Source of the DNA: Bacteroidales bacterium GP1
GTDB lineage: Bacteria > Bacteroidota > Bacteroidia > Bacteroidales > Muribaculaceae
Reading direction: 5' to 3'
Length of the DNA: 64,000 nt
NCBI GenBank assembly: GCA_001701105.1
Contig: DAAI01000009.1
Coordinates: 55,827-119,826, forward strand
Shown here: in pieces, positions 26,028-36,800 of the stretch
Layout: every line of letters begins with the position of its first letter
How positions within the stretch are numbered: position 1 is the first letter of the stretch
Notes under the pieces: generated by a model
Database searches by the model: none
Seen by the model: the letters and a program-made list of their open reading frames with translations, nothing else
Told to the model about the DNA's origin: nothing
Program-made: the position numbers and the translations under genes

Positions 26028-27668
26028 ATGAATTCTTCAGTAAAAAGAAAAGAGCGTGAGCTGGCGAAAATGAGTCCGTTCGAGATTAAGAACGAGCTGA
26101 TAAACCTTGCCAAACATGATGCAAGAAAATCTGCGGGACAATTTCTGAATGCCGGACGAGGCAATCCCGACTGGATAGCAACAGTGCCGAGAGAGGCATT
26201 CTTTCTCCTTGGTCAGTGGGCTTTGAGCGAGAGCCGACGCACATTCTACACGGAGCCCGGAATCGCAGGAATGCCACAGAGCCAGGGGGCAATGGAAAGA
26301 CTAATGCACTTCCTCACTGTCAACTCCACATATCCGGGCGCATTGCTACTTAACGATGCAATAAACTATTGCACTCAGACGCTTGGGATGGATGGCGATG
26401 CACTGGCGTTTGAATGGTCGGAAGGTATTATGGGGGATGAATACCCTACTCCTCCGCGTATTCTTGAGCATACCGAGGAGATTGTTCGCGCATATCTCGC
26501 CCAGGAAATGGGAGACAACGCCCCGAATTATGGCCGCGAGTATGACCTCTTTGCTACAGAAGGAGGCACTGCAGCAATGTGCTATATCTTCGATTCTCTG
26601 CAGGCTAATCATCTTGTGAATACTCACGATAAGATTGCCCTTATGACTCCTATCTTCACTCCATATCTTGAGATTCCTGAACTCGACCGATATGAATTTG
26701 ATGTCGTAGATATTAAGGCCGACAAGATGGATAAAGATGGACTGCATCTTTGGGAATATCCCGATTCTGAACTCGATAAGCTTCGCGATCCGGCTATCAA
26801 ATTACTCTGCGTTGTCAACCCCTCGAATCCACCTTCCTATAAACTCTCTGACCATTGCATGCAACGCATCGTGGAAATCGTGAAGAAAGACAATCCTAAT
26901 CTGATGATCGTCACCGATGATGTCTATGGAACTTTCGCAAAGGACTTTAAATCATTCATGTATGTCCTTCCCCAAAACACTCTTTGCGTTTATTCTTTCT
27001 CAAAGTATTTCGGGGCAACAGGTTGGAGACTTGCCACGATAGCACTCGCAAAAGACAATATCTACGATCGACTCCTTTCCGATCTCCCCGATATCCAGAA
27101 GAACGATCTTTACAATAGATACCGGTCTCTTTCTCCCAATCCGGATGCGATTAAATTTATCGACCGTCTTGTGGCCGATTCCCGTTCCGTAGCCCTCAAT
27201 CATACGGCCGGACTATCGACCCCACAGCAGATCCAGATGAGTTTATTCTCACTGATGTGCCTTGTCGATAAGGAGAACGTATATAAGAAAGCTATGCAGG
27301 ATATGATCCATGCTCGCCTGAAAGCACTATGGGACGCCACCGGATTCACTCTTACTCCGGATTCGAACCGTGTGGGATACTATGCGGAAATGGATATAAT
27401 GGTATGGGGAAAGAAACTCTATGGTGAAGACTTCTGCAAATGGCTAAATACCAATTATGAGCCTCTTGATGTTGTGCTTCGTCTGGCTCGCGAGACATCG
27501 ATAGTCCTCCTCAACGGAAGTGGCTTTGCAGGACCCGACTGGAGCGTAAGGACATCCCTTGCCAATCTATCCGAACCCGATTATATTGTCATCGGGAAAG
27601 CTATAAGAAAGATTCTCGGAGACTATCACGAGGAGTATGTCAAGGCTACATCATCCAAACAAAAATAA
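26028..27668 (+). CDS. aspD: Aspartate 4-decarboxylase (PLP-dependent)
   Basis: It converts L-aspartate to L-alanine and CO2 in the cytoplasm. The 546-residue length is typical for AspD, which is longer than ordinary fold-type I aminotransferases. The PLP lysine is Lys326 in YSFSKYFGATGWR. Other cofactor and substrate segments are visible: TEGGTAAMCYIFDSL near 185, CVVNPSNPPSYKLSD near 265, IVTDDVYGTF near 300 and the late arginine in WSVRTSLANL. Adjacency to aspT makes the assignment firm. The pair forms a proton-consuming cycle useful for energy and acid tolerance in the gut. Confidence 0.95.
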   Translation: MNSSVKRKERELAKMSPFEIKNELINLAKHDARKSAGQFLNAGRGNPDWIATVPREAFFLLGQWALSESRRTFYTEPGIAGMPQSQGAMERLMHFLTVNSTYPGALLLNDAINYCTQTLGMDGDALAFEWSEGIMGDEYPTPPRILEHTEEIVRAYLAQEMGDNAPNYGREYDLFATEGGTAAMCYIFDSLQANHLVNTHDKIALMTPIFTPYLEIPELDRYEFDVVDIKADKMDKDGLHLWEYPDSELDKLRDPAIKLLCVVNPSNPPSYKLSDHCMQRIVEIVKKDNPNLMIVTDDVYGTFAKDFKSFMYVLPQNTLCVYSFSKYFGATGWRLATIALAKDNIYDRLLSDLPDIQKNDLYNRYRSLSPNPDAIKFIDRLVADSRSVALNHTAGLSTPQQIQMSLFSLMCLVDKENVYKKAMQDMIHARLKALWDATGFTLTPDSNRVGYYAEMDIMVWGKKLYGEDFCKWLNTNYEPLDVVLRLARETSIVLLNGSGFAGPDWSVRTSLANLSEPDYIVIGKAIRKILGDYHEEYVKATSSKQK

Positions 27669-27690
27669 TAATAAAAATATCTTTAATATC

Positions 27691-27718
27691 GAGGCGGATT
27701 CCATGAAGAATCTGCCTC
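27691..27718 (+). terminator. Terminator of aspT-aspD
   Basis: GAGGCGGATTC pairs with GAATCTGCCTC (one G-U pair) around a 6-base loop, 22 bases after the aspD stop, followed by AATTGTTGTATA. The remainder of the gap to 27888 is AT-rich and shows nothing else. Confidence 0.6.
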
Positions 27719-27888
27719 AATTGTTGTATATAATATCATCCCATTTGATTGAACAGAAAATTTTATTCATTGAAAAAATACTAACTTACTTATTAAACCA
27801 AAACATTTGCCTTAATGTTTTAATTATGAAGGTTGCGATTCCTCTCATCTGAATCGAGATTGTAATCAAGCAACCGGGTTACGAAATT

Positions 27889-29328
27889 ATGAACATCTGT
27901 TGGAGCATTACGCGGTCAGAACATTCCAAATATCTATTGGCATGCCTGATAGCCTTTTCTTTTATCAACCTATCGTTTTCGTCCTCCGCAACCATACGTC
28001 CCGAGACATTCGATTCCGTTCCTGCGTCATGGTCCTATGAATCCCCACATTATACCACTCTGCCTTCTGAAGACGACTGGTGGAAGGGATTCGACGATCC
28101 TGTACTTACCGAATTGATAAGCCTTGGCGAACAAAATTCTTTCGATCTTTCGATGGCGGAAAGGAGAATAAAAATGGCTCAGCTTACTCTGTCGCAGACG
28201 CTATCGGGGTATTATCCGACAATCGGTCTCTCTGCCGGCTATAACGCCTCTCGATCATCCGGCGCTTTGCAGCGGCCCGTTACTTCAGGTAACAATTCCT
28301 CTTTCTTTGACATCGGCCTGAATTTCTCTTGGGAAATTGATCTTTTTGCCAGAATACGCGAGCAGGCAAAAGGAGATAAGGCTCAGTACCGAGCCTCTAA
28401 AGCAGAATATACAGCAGCGATGGTATCGTTATGCTCCAATATTGCCCAGGCATATATAAATCTTAGGCTTGCGCAAGCCAGAATTGATGTCGCTCGACGG
28501 CAGATTGCAATTCAGGAACGAAGCTGCGCCATAGCTAAGGCAAGGTATGAGACAGGACTTGCCTCTAAGCTCGATGTCGCCCAATCGCTTACCGTGCTCT
28601 ATACCACTCAGGCAGGTTTACCCGGGCTTGAAAACAATGAGACATCAGCTATCAATGCCATTGCGCTTCTGATTGGATGTTATCCCGAAAAGATATCCGA
28701 ATTATTACGCCGTCCCCACGAGCAGTTGAATCCTTTCCGGTTAATCCGCATAGGCGTTCCATCCGACTTGATTCGCCGACGGCCCGATATTCTTCAGGCT
28801 GAATACCAATTAGCAGCTTATGCGGCGCAGGCGGGAATAGCCAAGAAAGATTTCCTCCCTACTCTTACTCTTTCCGGATCTATCGGAACATCAGCCCATA
28901 ATGCCCAAGACCTCTTCTCAAAAAACAGTCTTACATATTCCATTGCTCCAACACTTTCCTGGACTGTATTCGAAGGGATGGCTCGCTCCCGCAGGGTTGC
29001 ATATGCAAAAGAACAAATGCTCTCGGGCATTGATAATTATAATCTCATCGTTATGTCGGCTGTAATCGAGACAGAAGATGCACTTGGAGCTTACGAAACG
29101 GCCTTACAGCAGATATCCTTAATTAAAAAGGTTTGCGACGAAAGCGAAGAATACTTCAATCTTGCCTTCGATCGTTACAAACGCGGACTATCGGCTTTTA
29201 CGGATGTAATGAATGCCCTTGTCAACCTATTGGATAATGAAAATTCCCTTATCCAGACAAAGGCGTCCGCTCTTTCATCGCTAATCAAAGTCTATGCTGC
29301 TGTTGCAGGGAGTCCTGAAATTAAATAA
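27889..29328 (+). CDS. TolC-like outer-membrane efflux protein (NodT/OprM type)
   Basis: It forms the outer-membrane duct of a tripartite pump. After an N-terminal signal region (hydrophobic KYLLACLIAFSFINLSFSSS, residues ~14-33) come two outer-membrane-efflux repeats. The first begins WWKGFDDPVLTELISLGEQN, the second near IGVPSDLIRRRPDILQAEYQLAAY, the hallmark segment of the NodT subgroup. Long amphipathic helices (AQAYINLRLAQARIDVARRQ and YFNLAFDRYKRGLSAFTD) build the periplasmic barrel. At 479 residues the length is normal. It is the first gene of a three-gene RND operon; the adaptor starts 27 bases downstream. No local regulator gene is present. Confidence 0.92.
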   Translation: MNICWSITRSEHSKYLLACLIAFSFINLSFSSSATIRPETFDSVPASWSYESPHYTTLPSEDDWWKGFDDPVLTELISLGEQNSFDLSMAERRIKMAQLTLSQTLSGYYPTIGLSAGYNASRSSGALQRPVTSGNNSSFFDIGLNFSWEIDLFARIREQAKGDKAQYRASKAEYTAAMVSLCSNIAQAYINLRLAQARIDVARRQIAIQERSCAIAKARYETGLASKLDVAQSLTVLYTTQAGLPGLENNETSAINAIALLIGCYPEKISELLRRPHEQLNPFRLIRIGVPSDLIRRRPDILQAEYQLAAYAAQAGIAKKDFLPTLTLSGSIGTSAHNAQDLFSKNSLTYSIAPTLSWTVFEGMARSRRVAYAKEQMLSGIDNYNLIVMSAVIETEDALGAYETALQQISLIKKVCDESEEYFNLAFDRYKRGLSAFTDVMNALVNLLDNENSLIQTKASALSSLIKVYAAVAGSPEIK

Positions 29329-29355
29329 TAACCTAAATACATAAATCTTTCTTCC

Positions 29356-30465
29356 ATGAAACTAAAATATATCTTAATCCTGATCGCTTCTGTCATCATC
29401 TTTGAAGGATGTCATAAGAGTAAGAAAGAGACGGTTGTGATTCCAGAAGTGGATGTGGCCACTCCATTAGTAGATTCAGTTACCCTGCATAAGACATATC
29501 CCGGATATATCCGCGCCCAGAATAATGCCGATATAGTCGGCCGGGTCAACGGCCAGTTACTTACCCAGAATTATAGCGGCGGCGATTATGTGACAAAAGG
29601 TCAGGTGCTCTTTACAATAGAATCATCAAAATATCGGGATGCCGTGCAACAGGCAGAGGCAGCCCTGAAAACGGCGCAGAGCCAATATGACTATGCTTCC
29701 AGGCAATACGAAGCGATGAAAAAAGCCCTGCAAGCTGACGCCGTATCTCAAATGGACGTAATTCAGGCGGAAAGCTCGATGAATACCGCCAAAGCCGCCA
29801 TTCAGAATGCTTCAGCCTCTTTAGCAACCGCGAGGGAAAATCTCGGATATTGCACCATCCGCGCCACTCGCCCCGGCCGTATTTCCAATGCCACGATGTC
29901 GACAGGTAATTATGTCAATGGCGAAGGCGCTCCGGTTAAATTGGCCACTATTTTTGATGACAGCCGGGTGAAAGCGGTGTTTGAAATTGAGGCTGCCCAG
30001 TATGAGATAATGCTCGGCGAACAAAATCCTTTTGAGAACAAACTTCTCCGTTCCATTCCACTATCATTTGAGCAACCTCTCCCCCATTCATACACAGCCG
30101 ACCTTACATATACATCGCCCAATGTGCAGACATCCACCGGAACCATAACTCTCGAAGGCACTCTGGATAATTCCAACAAGGAATTGAAAGACGGTATGTA
30201 CGTGTCTATCGATCTCCCGTACGGCACCGAACCTAAGGCAATTCTTATCCGGGATGCGGCGATAGGTACTGACCAGCTTGGAAAATATGTCTATCTTGTG
30301 AACGACTCTAATAAAATTGTATATACTCCGATCGAAATCGGACAACTTTATCAGGATACACTTAGGATTGTTACCAAGGGACTAACCCCGAACGACAGAT
30401 ATGTCACCAAGGCTTTGCTTACAGTCCGCAATGGACAGACAATTAAACCGGTTTTGAAGAAATAA
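29356..30465 (+). CDS. RND efflux periplasmic adaptor (MFP) lipoprotein
   Basis: The adaptor links the inner-membrane RND pump to the outer-membrane channel. A lipobox IIFEGC gives lipid-modified Cys19, as in AcrA-type lipoproteins. The lipoyl half-motifs (YIRAQNNADIVGRVNGQLL near 52 and NLGYCTIRATRPGRISN near 165) flank a coiled-coil hairpin of about 70 residues (AEAALKTAQSQYDYASRQYE). Beta-barrel and membrane-proximal domains follow. The length of 369 residues is typical for Bacteroidetes. It lies between the TolC-like and RND genes, so the three are one operon. Confidence 0.93.
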   Translation: MKLKYILILIASVIIFEGCHKSKKETVVIPEVDVATPLVDSVTLHKTYPGYIRAQNNADIVGRVNGQLLTQNYSGGDYVTKGQVLFTIESSKYRDAVQQAEAALKTAQSQYDYASRQYEAMKKALQADAVSQMDVIQAESSMNTAKAAIQNASASLATARENLGYCTIRATRPGRISNATMSTGNYVNGEGAPVKLATIFDDSRVKAVFEIEAAQYEIMLGEQNPFENKLLRSIPLSFEQPLPHSYTADLTYTSPNVQTSTGTITLEGTLDNSNKELKDGMYVSIDLPYGTEPKAILIRDAAIGTDQLGKYVYLVNDSNKIVYTPIEIGQLYQDTLRIVTKGLTPNDRYVTKALLTVRNGQTIKPVLKK

Positions 30466-30484
30466 CAGCCAAAAATCCTCATCT

Positions 30485-33400
30485 ATGTTCTCAAACTTCT
30501 TCATAAAACGACCGATTTTCGCTACTGTCATTGCTATCCTGATGGTAATAGCGGGTCTTATGACAATGCGGACACTGCCGGTGTCGCAATATCCCGACAT
30601 CACTCCTCCCACCGTAATGGTCGCAGCCTCTTATCCGGGGGCTAACGCTTCAACTGTGGCTAAAGCGATCGGCGTTCCTATCGAACAGCAGATAAATGGA
30701 GTGGAGAATATGCTCTATATGAGTTCCACATCCGGCGATGATGGCAGCTATATGCTTACAATCACATTCAAGAACGGCACAGATATCGATCAGGCCGCTA
30801 TCGATGTACAGAACAGAGTTAATATGGCCCAAGGCCAATTGCCTACCACAGTCACCGAGCAAGGAATAAATGTTAGAAAGGAATCGAGTAATCAGGTTCT
30901 GTTTGTCACACTTCAGAGCAATGATCCTAAACGCTATGACGCTCTTTACCTCACCAATTATGCACAGCTGAATATCATCGACCCACTATCTCGGGTCGAC
31001 GGAGTCGGTGGCGTGGATGCCTTCGGGTCGGGAGAATACAGTATGCGCGTATGGCTTGATCCTTTCAAAATGCGTGTCCGCAATCTTACCCCCGCTGATG
31101 TTGAGGCTGCCATCAGGGCTCAGAATATGGAGGTATCTGCCGGTTCGGTGGGTGCGGCTCCTACTCCTGATAACGGTGATTTCAGATATACCATCGTGGT
31201 AAATGGTCAGCTCACGGATCCTGATGAATTTGCAAATATCGTACTTCGTTCCGACGGGAATGGATTATTAAGGCTCCGGGATGTGGCCAAAGTGGAATTG
31301 GGTAGTTCATCTTATTCCTCCGTCTCTAAAGTAAATGGTGAGGAAACGGCACTGATAGGTATTCGCCAGATTCCGGGAGCGAATGCGCTTGATGTGGCGA
31401 AAGGGGCGATAAAGGAACTCGATCGTCTGAGTGAATATTTTCCCGAGGGTGTGGAATATAGGGTGGTAATGAACTCGACGGAATATGTCAGCAGATCGAT
31501 AGATGAAGTGCTTGTCACATTCGTAGAAACTTCCCTTATCGTGATGATCGTAATCCTCCTTTTCCTGCAAAATTGGAGAGCGGTGGTGATCCCGATGCTT
31601 ACAATTCCGGTATCTCTTATCGCCACCTTTGCAGTGATGAAACTAATGGGCTTCTCAATCAATACTCTTACCCTTTTCGGACTCGTATTGGCAATTGCCA
31701 TTGTGGTCGATGATGCCATTGTGGTGGTGGAAGATTGCTCGCGGCTTGTGGATGAAGGGAAGTTAAATCGAATTCAAGCTGCCGAAAAAGCCATGAACGA
31801 ACTTACCGGCCCTGTGATTGGCGAGGTTCTTGTGTTGATGTCAGTGTTTATCCCTACAGCTTTTGTCAGCGGCATCACCGGCTCACTATATAAGCAATTC
31901 GCATTGACAATAGCGGTTTCTACTGCATTTTCCGGATTCAATGCTCTAACGCTCACCCCGGCATTGTGCGCCCTTTTCCTGGTTCCGAGAAAGCCTGCGA
32001 AGTTCTTCATTTACCGCTGGTTCAATGTAGCATGGAATAAGGTTGAAAACTTGTATGACAAAACTATAGGAAAGATGCTTAAACATGCCAGTCTTTCCCT
32101 TGTGATATATCTCGTGATAGCCGCAGCGGCCTTCTGGGGTTTTCTTTCATGGCCGACAAGTTATATTCCACAAGAGGACATGGGATATTTCATGACATCG
32201 ATTCAACTGCCAACCGGGGCATCGCTCGACCGCACTGAGAAAGTGGTTGATGCCTTGTCGGAAAGGATTCAGAAAGAAGTGCCGGGAATACGCGATGTGA
32301 TGAGCACGGCCGGACAATCATTTGTCGGTGGAAGCGGTTCTAACTGCGGTTCGTTCTTCGTAATGCTGAAACCCTGGAAAGATAGAAAGAGTAAATCGGA
32401 ATCCATTGATGCGATTATGGCCAAAGTAAATGAAATCTCTTCGCAATTTCAGGAAGCTGTAATATTCTCCATGAACCCGCCGGCAATTCCGGGCCTTGGT
32501 ATGAGTTCAGGATTAGAGATGCAGTTGCTTGATCTTAACGGCCTCGGAGCATCAGAGCTATCTAAAGCACTCGATGAAGTCAAGAGAGCCGCTGCCGATG
32601 ACGATCGTATTGCCTCTGTCACAACTTCCTATCAAGGGGAAGTTCCTCAATACCGGCTTATATTCGACCGCGATCGCGCACTCATGCAAGGAATAGGAAT
32701 TGAAGATATCAACGCTACTCTTTCGGGTTATCTTGGCGATGCCTATGTGAATGATTTCTTTGACTTCGGGCGTAGTTTTCAGGTCACATTGAAAGGTGAT
32801 CCTGATTCAAGGGCCGATATACAGGATATACGCCGCCTTAGCGTACGCAACTCAAATGGGGAGATGGTGCCATTCTCTACATTCACAAAAATAGAACCCA
32901 TCATGGGCACTCCGAGCGTGAGCCGCTATAATATGTATGAGACCGCCGGACTGACAGCCACCCCGGCTAAAGGAGTCAGTTCATCAGAAGGAATCAAAGC
33001 TATGGAAGATATTGTCACTAAAACACTCGGCAAGAACTATAGCTATGCATGGACGGGACAGGCTTATCAGGAAACACAATCGGGTGTGACCATTACCTTC
33101 GTCTTTATATTCGCCATAATTATGACAATCCTTGTGCTTTCCGCCCAATATGAAAGCTGGACCGATCCGATTGCTGTGGTGTTAAGCATGCCGGTAGCAA
33201 TTTTGGGCACGATCTTAGGCTGCATAATAATGAGTCAGAGCATCAGCATATACACTCAGATCGGATTGATTCTATTGCTTGGTATGTCGGCTAAAAATGC
33301 AATTCTAATAGTGGAATATGCTATCGACTATCGCCGTCAGGGAATACCTATCATTCAGGCCGCGCAAGATGCAGGACGAGTCAGATTCCGCCCTATCATG

Positions 33401-33661
33401 ATGACAGCATTGGCATTCGTATTCGGTGTAATGCCTATGATGTTTGCAACCGGACCGGGTGCAAACAGCCGGATAGAATTAGGCACTGCGGTAGTATTCG
33501 GCATGGCTATGAATGCCTTTATTGGAACGCTCTTTGTACCGAACTTCTGGGTGCTTATGCAGACAATTCAGGAAAAATATCTATCTAAATTGATCCCTGC
33601 TCCAAAAACTCCGGCAGCCTCAGCAGGGTCTGAGAATTCATCCGGCACCGGTGGAGTTTGA
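30485..33661 (+). CDS. RND efflux transporter, HAE1 (AcrB-like) family
   Basis: This inner-membrane proton-driven pump has 1058 residues, twelve helices and two large periplasmic loops. It opens MFSNFFIKRPIFATVIAILM, as AcrB homologues do. The proton-relay residues are in place: Asp409 and Asp410 in AIVVDDAIVVVED (helix 4) and Lys937 in GMSAKNAILIVEYA (helix 10). The porter segment PDITPPTVMVAASYPGA and the signature PPAIPGLGMSSGLEMQL are also present, the second typical of multidrug (HAE1) rather than metal pumps. Substrates cannot be read from the sequence. The tail is rich in Ala/Ser/Gly (PKTPAASAGSENSSGTGG). A strong terminator lies 28 bases downstream. Confidence 0.95.
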   Translation: MFSNFFIKRPIFATVIAILMVIAGLMTMRTLPVSQYPDITPPTVMVAASYPGANASTVAKAIGVPIEQQINGVENMLYMSSTSGDDGSYMLTITFKNGTDIDQAAIDVQNRVNMAQGQLPTTVTEQGINVRKESSNQVLFVTLQSNDPKRYDALYLTNYAQLNIIDPLSRVDGVGGVDAFGSGEYSMRVWLDPFKMRVRNLTPADVEAAIRAQNMEVSAGSVGAAPTPDNGDFRYTIVVNGQLTDPDEFANIVLRSDGNGLLRLRDVAKVELGSSSYSSVSKVNGEETALIGIRQIPGANALDVAKGAIKELDRLSEYFPEGVEYRVVMNSTEYVSRSIDEVLVTFVETSLIVMIVILLFLQNWRAVVIPMLTIPVSLIATFAVMKLMGFSINTLTLFGLVLAIAIVVDDAIVVVEDCSRLVDEGKLNRIQAAEKAMNELTGPVIGEVLVLMSVFIPTAFVSGITGSLYKQFALTIAVSTAFSGFNALTLTPALCALFLVPRKPAKFFIYRWFNVAWNKVENLYDKTIGKMLKHASLSLVIYLVIAAAAFWGFLSWPTSYIPQEDMGYFMTSIQLPTGASLDRTEKVVDALSERIQKEVPGIRDVMSTAGQSFVGGSGSNCGSFFVMLKPWKDRKSKSESIDAIMAKVNEISSQFQEAVIFSMNPPAIPGLGMSSGLEMQLLDLNGLGASELSKALDEVKRAAADDDRIASVTTSYQGEVPQYRLIFDRDRALMQGIGIEDINATLSGYLGDAYVNDFFDFGRSFQVTLKGDPDSRADIQDIRRLSVRNSNGEMVPFSTFTKIEPIMGTPSVSRYNMYETAGLTATPAKGVSSSEGIKAMEDIVTKTLGKNYSYAWTGQAYQETQSGVTITFVFIFAIIMTILVLSAQYESWTDPIAVVLSMPVAILGTILGCIIMSQSISIYTQIGLILLLGMSAKNAILIVEYAIDYRRQGIPIIQAAQDAGRVRFRPIMMTALAFVFGVMPMMFATGPGANSRIELGTAVVFGMAMNAFIGTLFVPNFWVLMQTIQEKYLSKLIPAPKTPAASAGSENSSGTGGV

Positions 33662-33688
33662 CTATATCTGTTATTTGGATATATAATT

Positions 33689-33720
33689 GGAGTGCTTTGA
33701 TTATCAGGGCACTCCTTTTT
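33689..33720 (+). terminator. Intrinsic terminator of the RND operon
   Basis: GGAGTGC (33689-33695) pairs with GCACTCC (33709-33715) and is followed at once by TTTTT. This is the cleanest rightward terminator in the window. Confidence 0.8.
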
Positions 33721-33831
33721 ATCTTGGATCATACGTTGAAATCGAAGGCTTTTCATCGGGATTCCGGAAATGCTTAAGAAATTAAAGGATGATTGAAAAT
33801 AGATTATAGTTGATAGGTTAGTTATCATTTC

Positions 33832-33869
33832 TAAAAGCAGAGACTGCGTCGGGATTGGCACAGTCTCTG
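33832..33869 (-). terminator. Terminator of the tricorn-like protease operon
   Basis: Read leftwards, CAGAGACTG (33861-33869) pairs with CAGTCTCTG (33838-33846) around a 14-base loop and is followed by CTTTTAG. It lies 25 bases after the protease stop. Confidence 0.6.
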
Positions 33870-33893
33870 TTAAATTATAAAAACAATGATGAC

Positions 33894-36800
33894 TTATTCA
33901 GAGAGTTTTTTAAGCAGATGATCAACGGCTGCCTTCAACTGTGCATCATGTCCGTTCATTACATCCTCAGGCTTATTATATACGATAATATCCGGATTTA
34001 ACTGCTGATTCTCCAAAGCCTTGCCATTCATGTCAAGAGATGTGACCTGCGGAATTCCAAATACTATATTAGGATCAATTTGCGTTTCCCACCATACTGC
34101 CGTCATGGTTCCCGGAACCGGGGCGCCGATAAGTTCTCCGAGGCCGAGGGTTTTATATACATAGGGAGTGCCATGAGCATCGCTGTAGTTACTTTCATTT
34201 ATCAGCATCACTGAGGGCTTTGTCCATTGTGAGAACGGTTCTGAACCAATGTATTGACCCCGCGGGGAGAATCTAACATATTCTTTTCCTCCAAGCAGCA
34301 ATGCCATATCGTTATGCAGCCATCCTCCTCCATTGTATCGGGTATCCACAATCACGGCTTCCCGATTGCGATATTTGCCAAGCAATTCATCATAGACTGT
34401 GCGGAAGCTCGGGCTGTCCATTCCTTTCACATGGACATATGCCAGGCGCCCATTGGAAAGGCTATCTACAATGTGCTGATTGCGCTTTACCCAGCGAGTG
34501 TACAACAGATCTGAAACCTGACCATTGGACATTGGCTTAACCATAACATCCTTAACAGTGCCATCTGCCTTCTTCACGGTAAGCTGTGTCTTACGTCCTA
34601 TCTTGCCATCGAGCATCGGCATCCAGTCTATGCCCACTTTGATCTCTTTTCCCTCTATGGCAGTGATCACATCTCCGGCTTGCAATCCCACTTTCTTGGA
34701 TGATAATGGACCCCGAGCTATTATTTCCTCTATTTTCAATCCGTCGCCTTTATATTCTTCATCAAAGAAGGCTCCGAGGTTGGCGGTTGCATTTGAGGTT
34801 GATCCATAATAGCGGCCTCCAGTATGCGAAGCATTCAATTCCCCGAGAAGCTCAGAAAGCAGTTCTGCAAAATCATAACCATTATTGATATATGGTAAGA
34901 ATTTTCGATAATGACGGCAATATCCATCCCAGTCAACTCCATGCAGATTGACATCATAGAATTTGTCCTTTACCTGACGGGCCACATGGTCGAAGATATA
35001 TTCCCGCTCCAATGAAGGATGACGATCGAATTCGGCCTCATACTCTATTTTATCTACCTTTCCGTTACTTACATTCACTTTAGATAGATCTTTGCCTATG
35101 ACGTACAGATTATTAAATGCGGAATCAGCTGCAATACCACCGCCAAGTCCGGAAGCAAGCACTTTAGTCTCTCCTTTACGAAGGTCGCGCTCCATTAGAT
35201 TTGAATTGCCGTCCGAAGTGCGGATCGTGTAATACAATTTATCTCCTTTCGGCGACATAAGATGGTCGGCGATAAACTCAGATCCCGACGTGAGCCTCTT
35301 CATTCGGAAATAACGGTTGTCAAGGTCAAATTGCAATGCCGCGTTCTTCTCCTTCTTCACGGCATCTTTCACTTTTTTGTCCTTCTTGCTGTCTTTTGTT
35401 TTCTTGTCTGTATTAGCCTTCGACTTTTCCTTTTCCTCTTTTTCAGCAGCTTGCTCGATTTCAGACTCTTCTTCAGTCATATTAAGTGTGTCCCATCCTT
35501 CTGGATCGAGCATCATGGCCACAATGTCGCCCTGTTCTCCCCATGAACCATGACTGCGATAGCCGTAACGAGAGGTGTCATAAGTTATTCCCTTGCCATT
35601 TAAAATCCAATGAGGATTGGAATCGCTATAGCCACTTTCTGTGAGGTCAATCACTTCCGAGCCATCCGCCTTAACCAACGCCACATCACGATTGTTCCAA
35701 CCACCGACACCTATATATGAAGCAAGCAACCAATTGCTGTCGGGACTCCATTCAAACTCTATATCTCCATCGGAATAGGAATAATTATATTTGCCGTCAA
35801 GAGCCACTACGCTCTTTCCGGTCGAAAGATCAAGCACTGTAAGCTGTGTGCGATCCTGCAGATATGCCACTTTCTTGCCATCAGGACTATAGACCGGCTG
35901 TTGAGACGTGTTGTTGTTATTTGTAAGGCATTTTTCCTCTATTATTGTAGCATAGGGAAATGTTTTCTCATCCGGGTTCTTTATTGTGGCTTCATATATC
36001 TGCCATACCCCGTTACGCTCTGAATCATATACAATAGAGCGGCCATTAGGCGAAAAGTCGATTACACGCTCCTGTCCGGAAGTATTTGTAACTCGTTTAG
36101 TAGTCTTATACTTATCCGATGTTACATACACATCGCCTCTCAATGTGAATGCAATCTGACTTCCATCGCGGCTCACGGCTATGTTCCTCACTCCGTTTCG
36201 CCCTATTCCTTTAACGATATCTGAATCATATTCATCCGTGACAATACTTACGTTCACTTTCTTTGCTTCATTTCCGGGAACCATCGTATAGATTTCTCCA
36301 TCATATCCGAAGGCAAGAAAACTTCCGTCTCCGGATGACGATAGGAATCTCACAGGATTTCCCTTGAAGTGTGTAAGTTGTCGTGCATCTTTTTGGCCTA
36401 TCTTTCCTTGGTAGATATTCAGAGTGCCATCGGCATCATTCAGGAAGTAATAGTTGTCGGCATTTCCCCATACCGGGTTCATGTCGGAGCCATTATAATC
36501 GGTGAGCTTCGTAAATTTATCCTTGTCTATGAGCCATATGTCGGCAGTGCCTGAAGAATGCTCATGTTTGCGCCAAGCGTTTTCATATCCTTTCTTATCC
36601 TGATATAGGATCCGTCCGGAAGCATCGGCATCACCTTTCATCATGGGCATCGAATATAGCATTGTGGGAGTGCCTCCATTTACGGATATCTCATAGGTCT
36701 GAGCGAATACCGGAGATTGCAGGGATTTTCTTGACGGCTGCATATTGGCCGAAAAAACAATAACATCATTGCCTTTCCAGAAGAGAGGAGTTTCGGAGCC

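Noticed and set aside
35345..35480. Tandem DNA repeat inside the tricorn-like gene
   Set aside because: The region is biased toward Lys/Glu codons, but no repeat unit recurs at a fixed period; it is a low-complexity linker.
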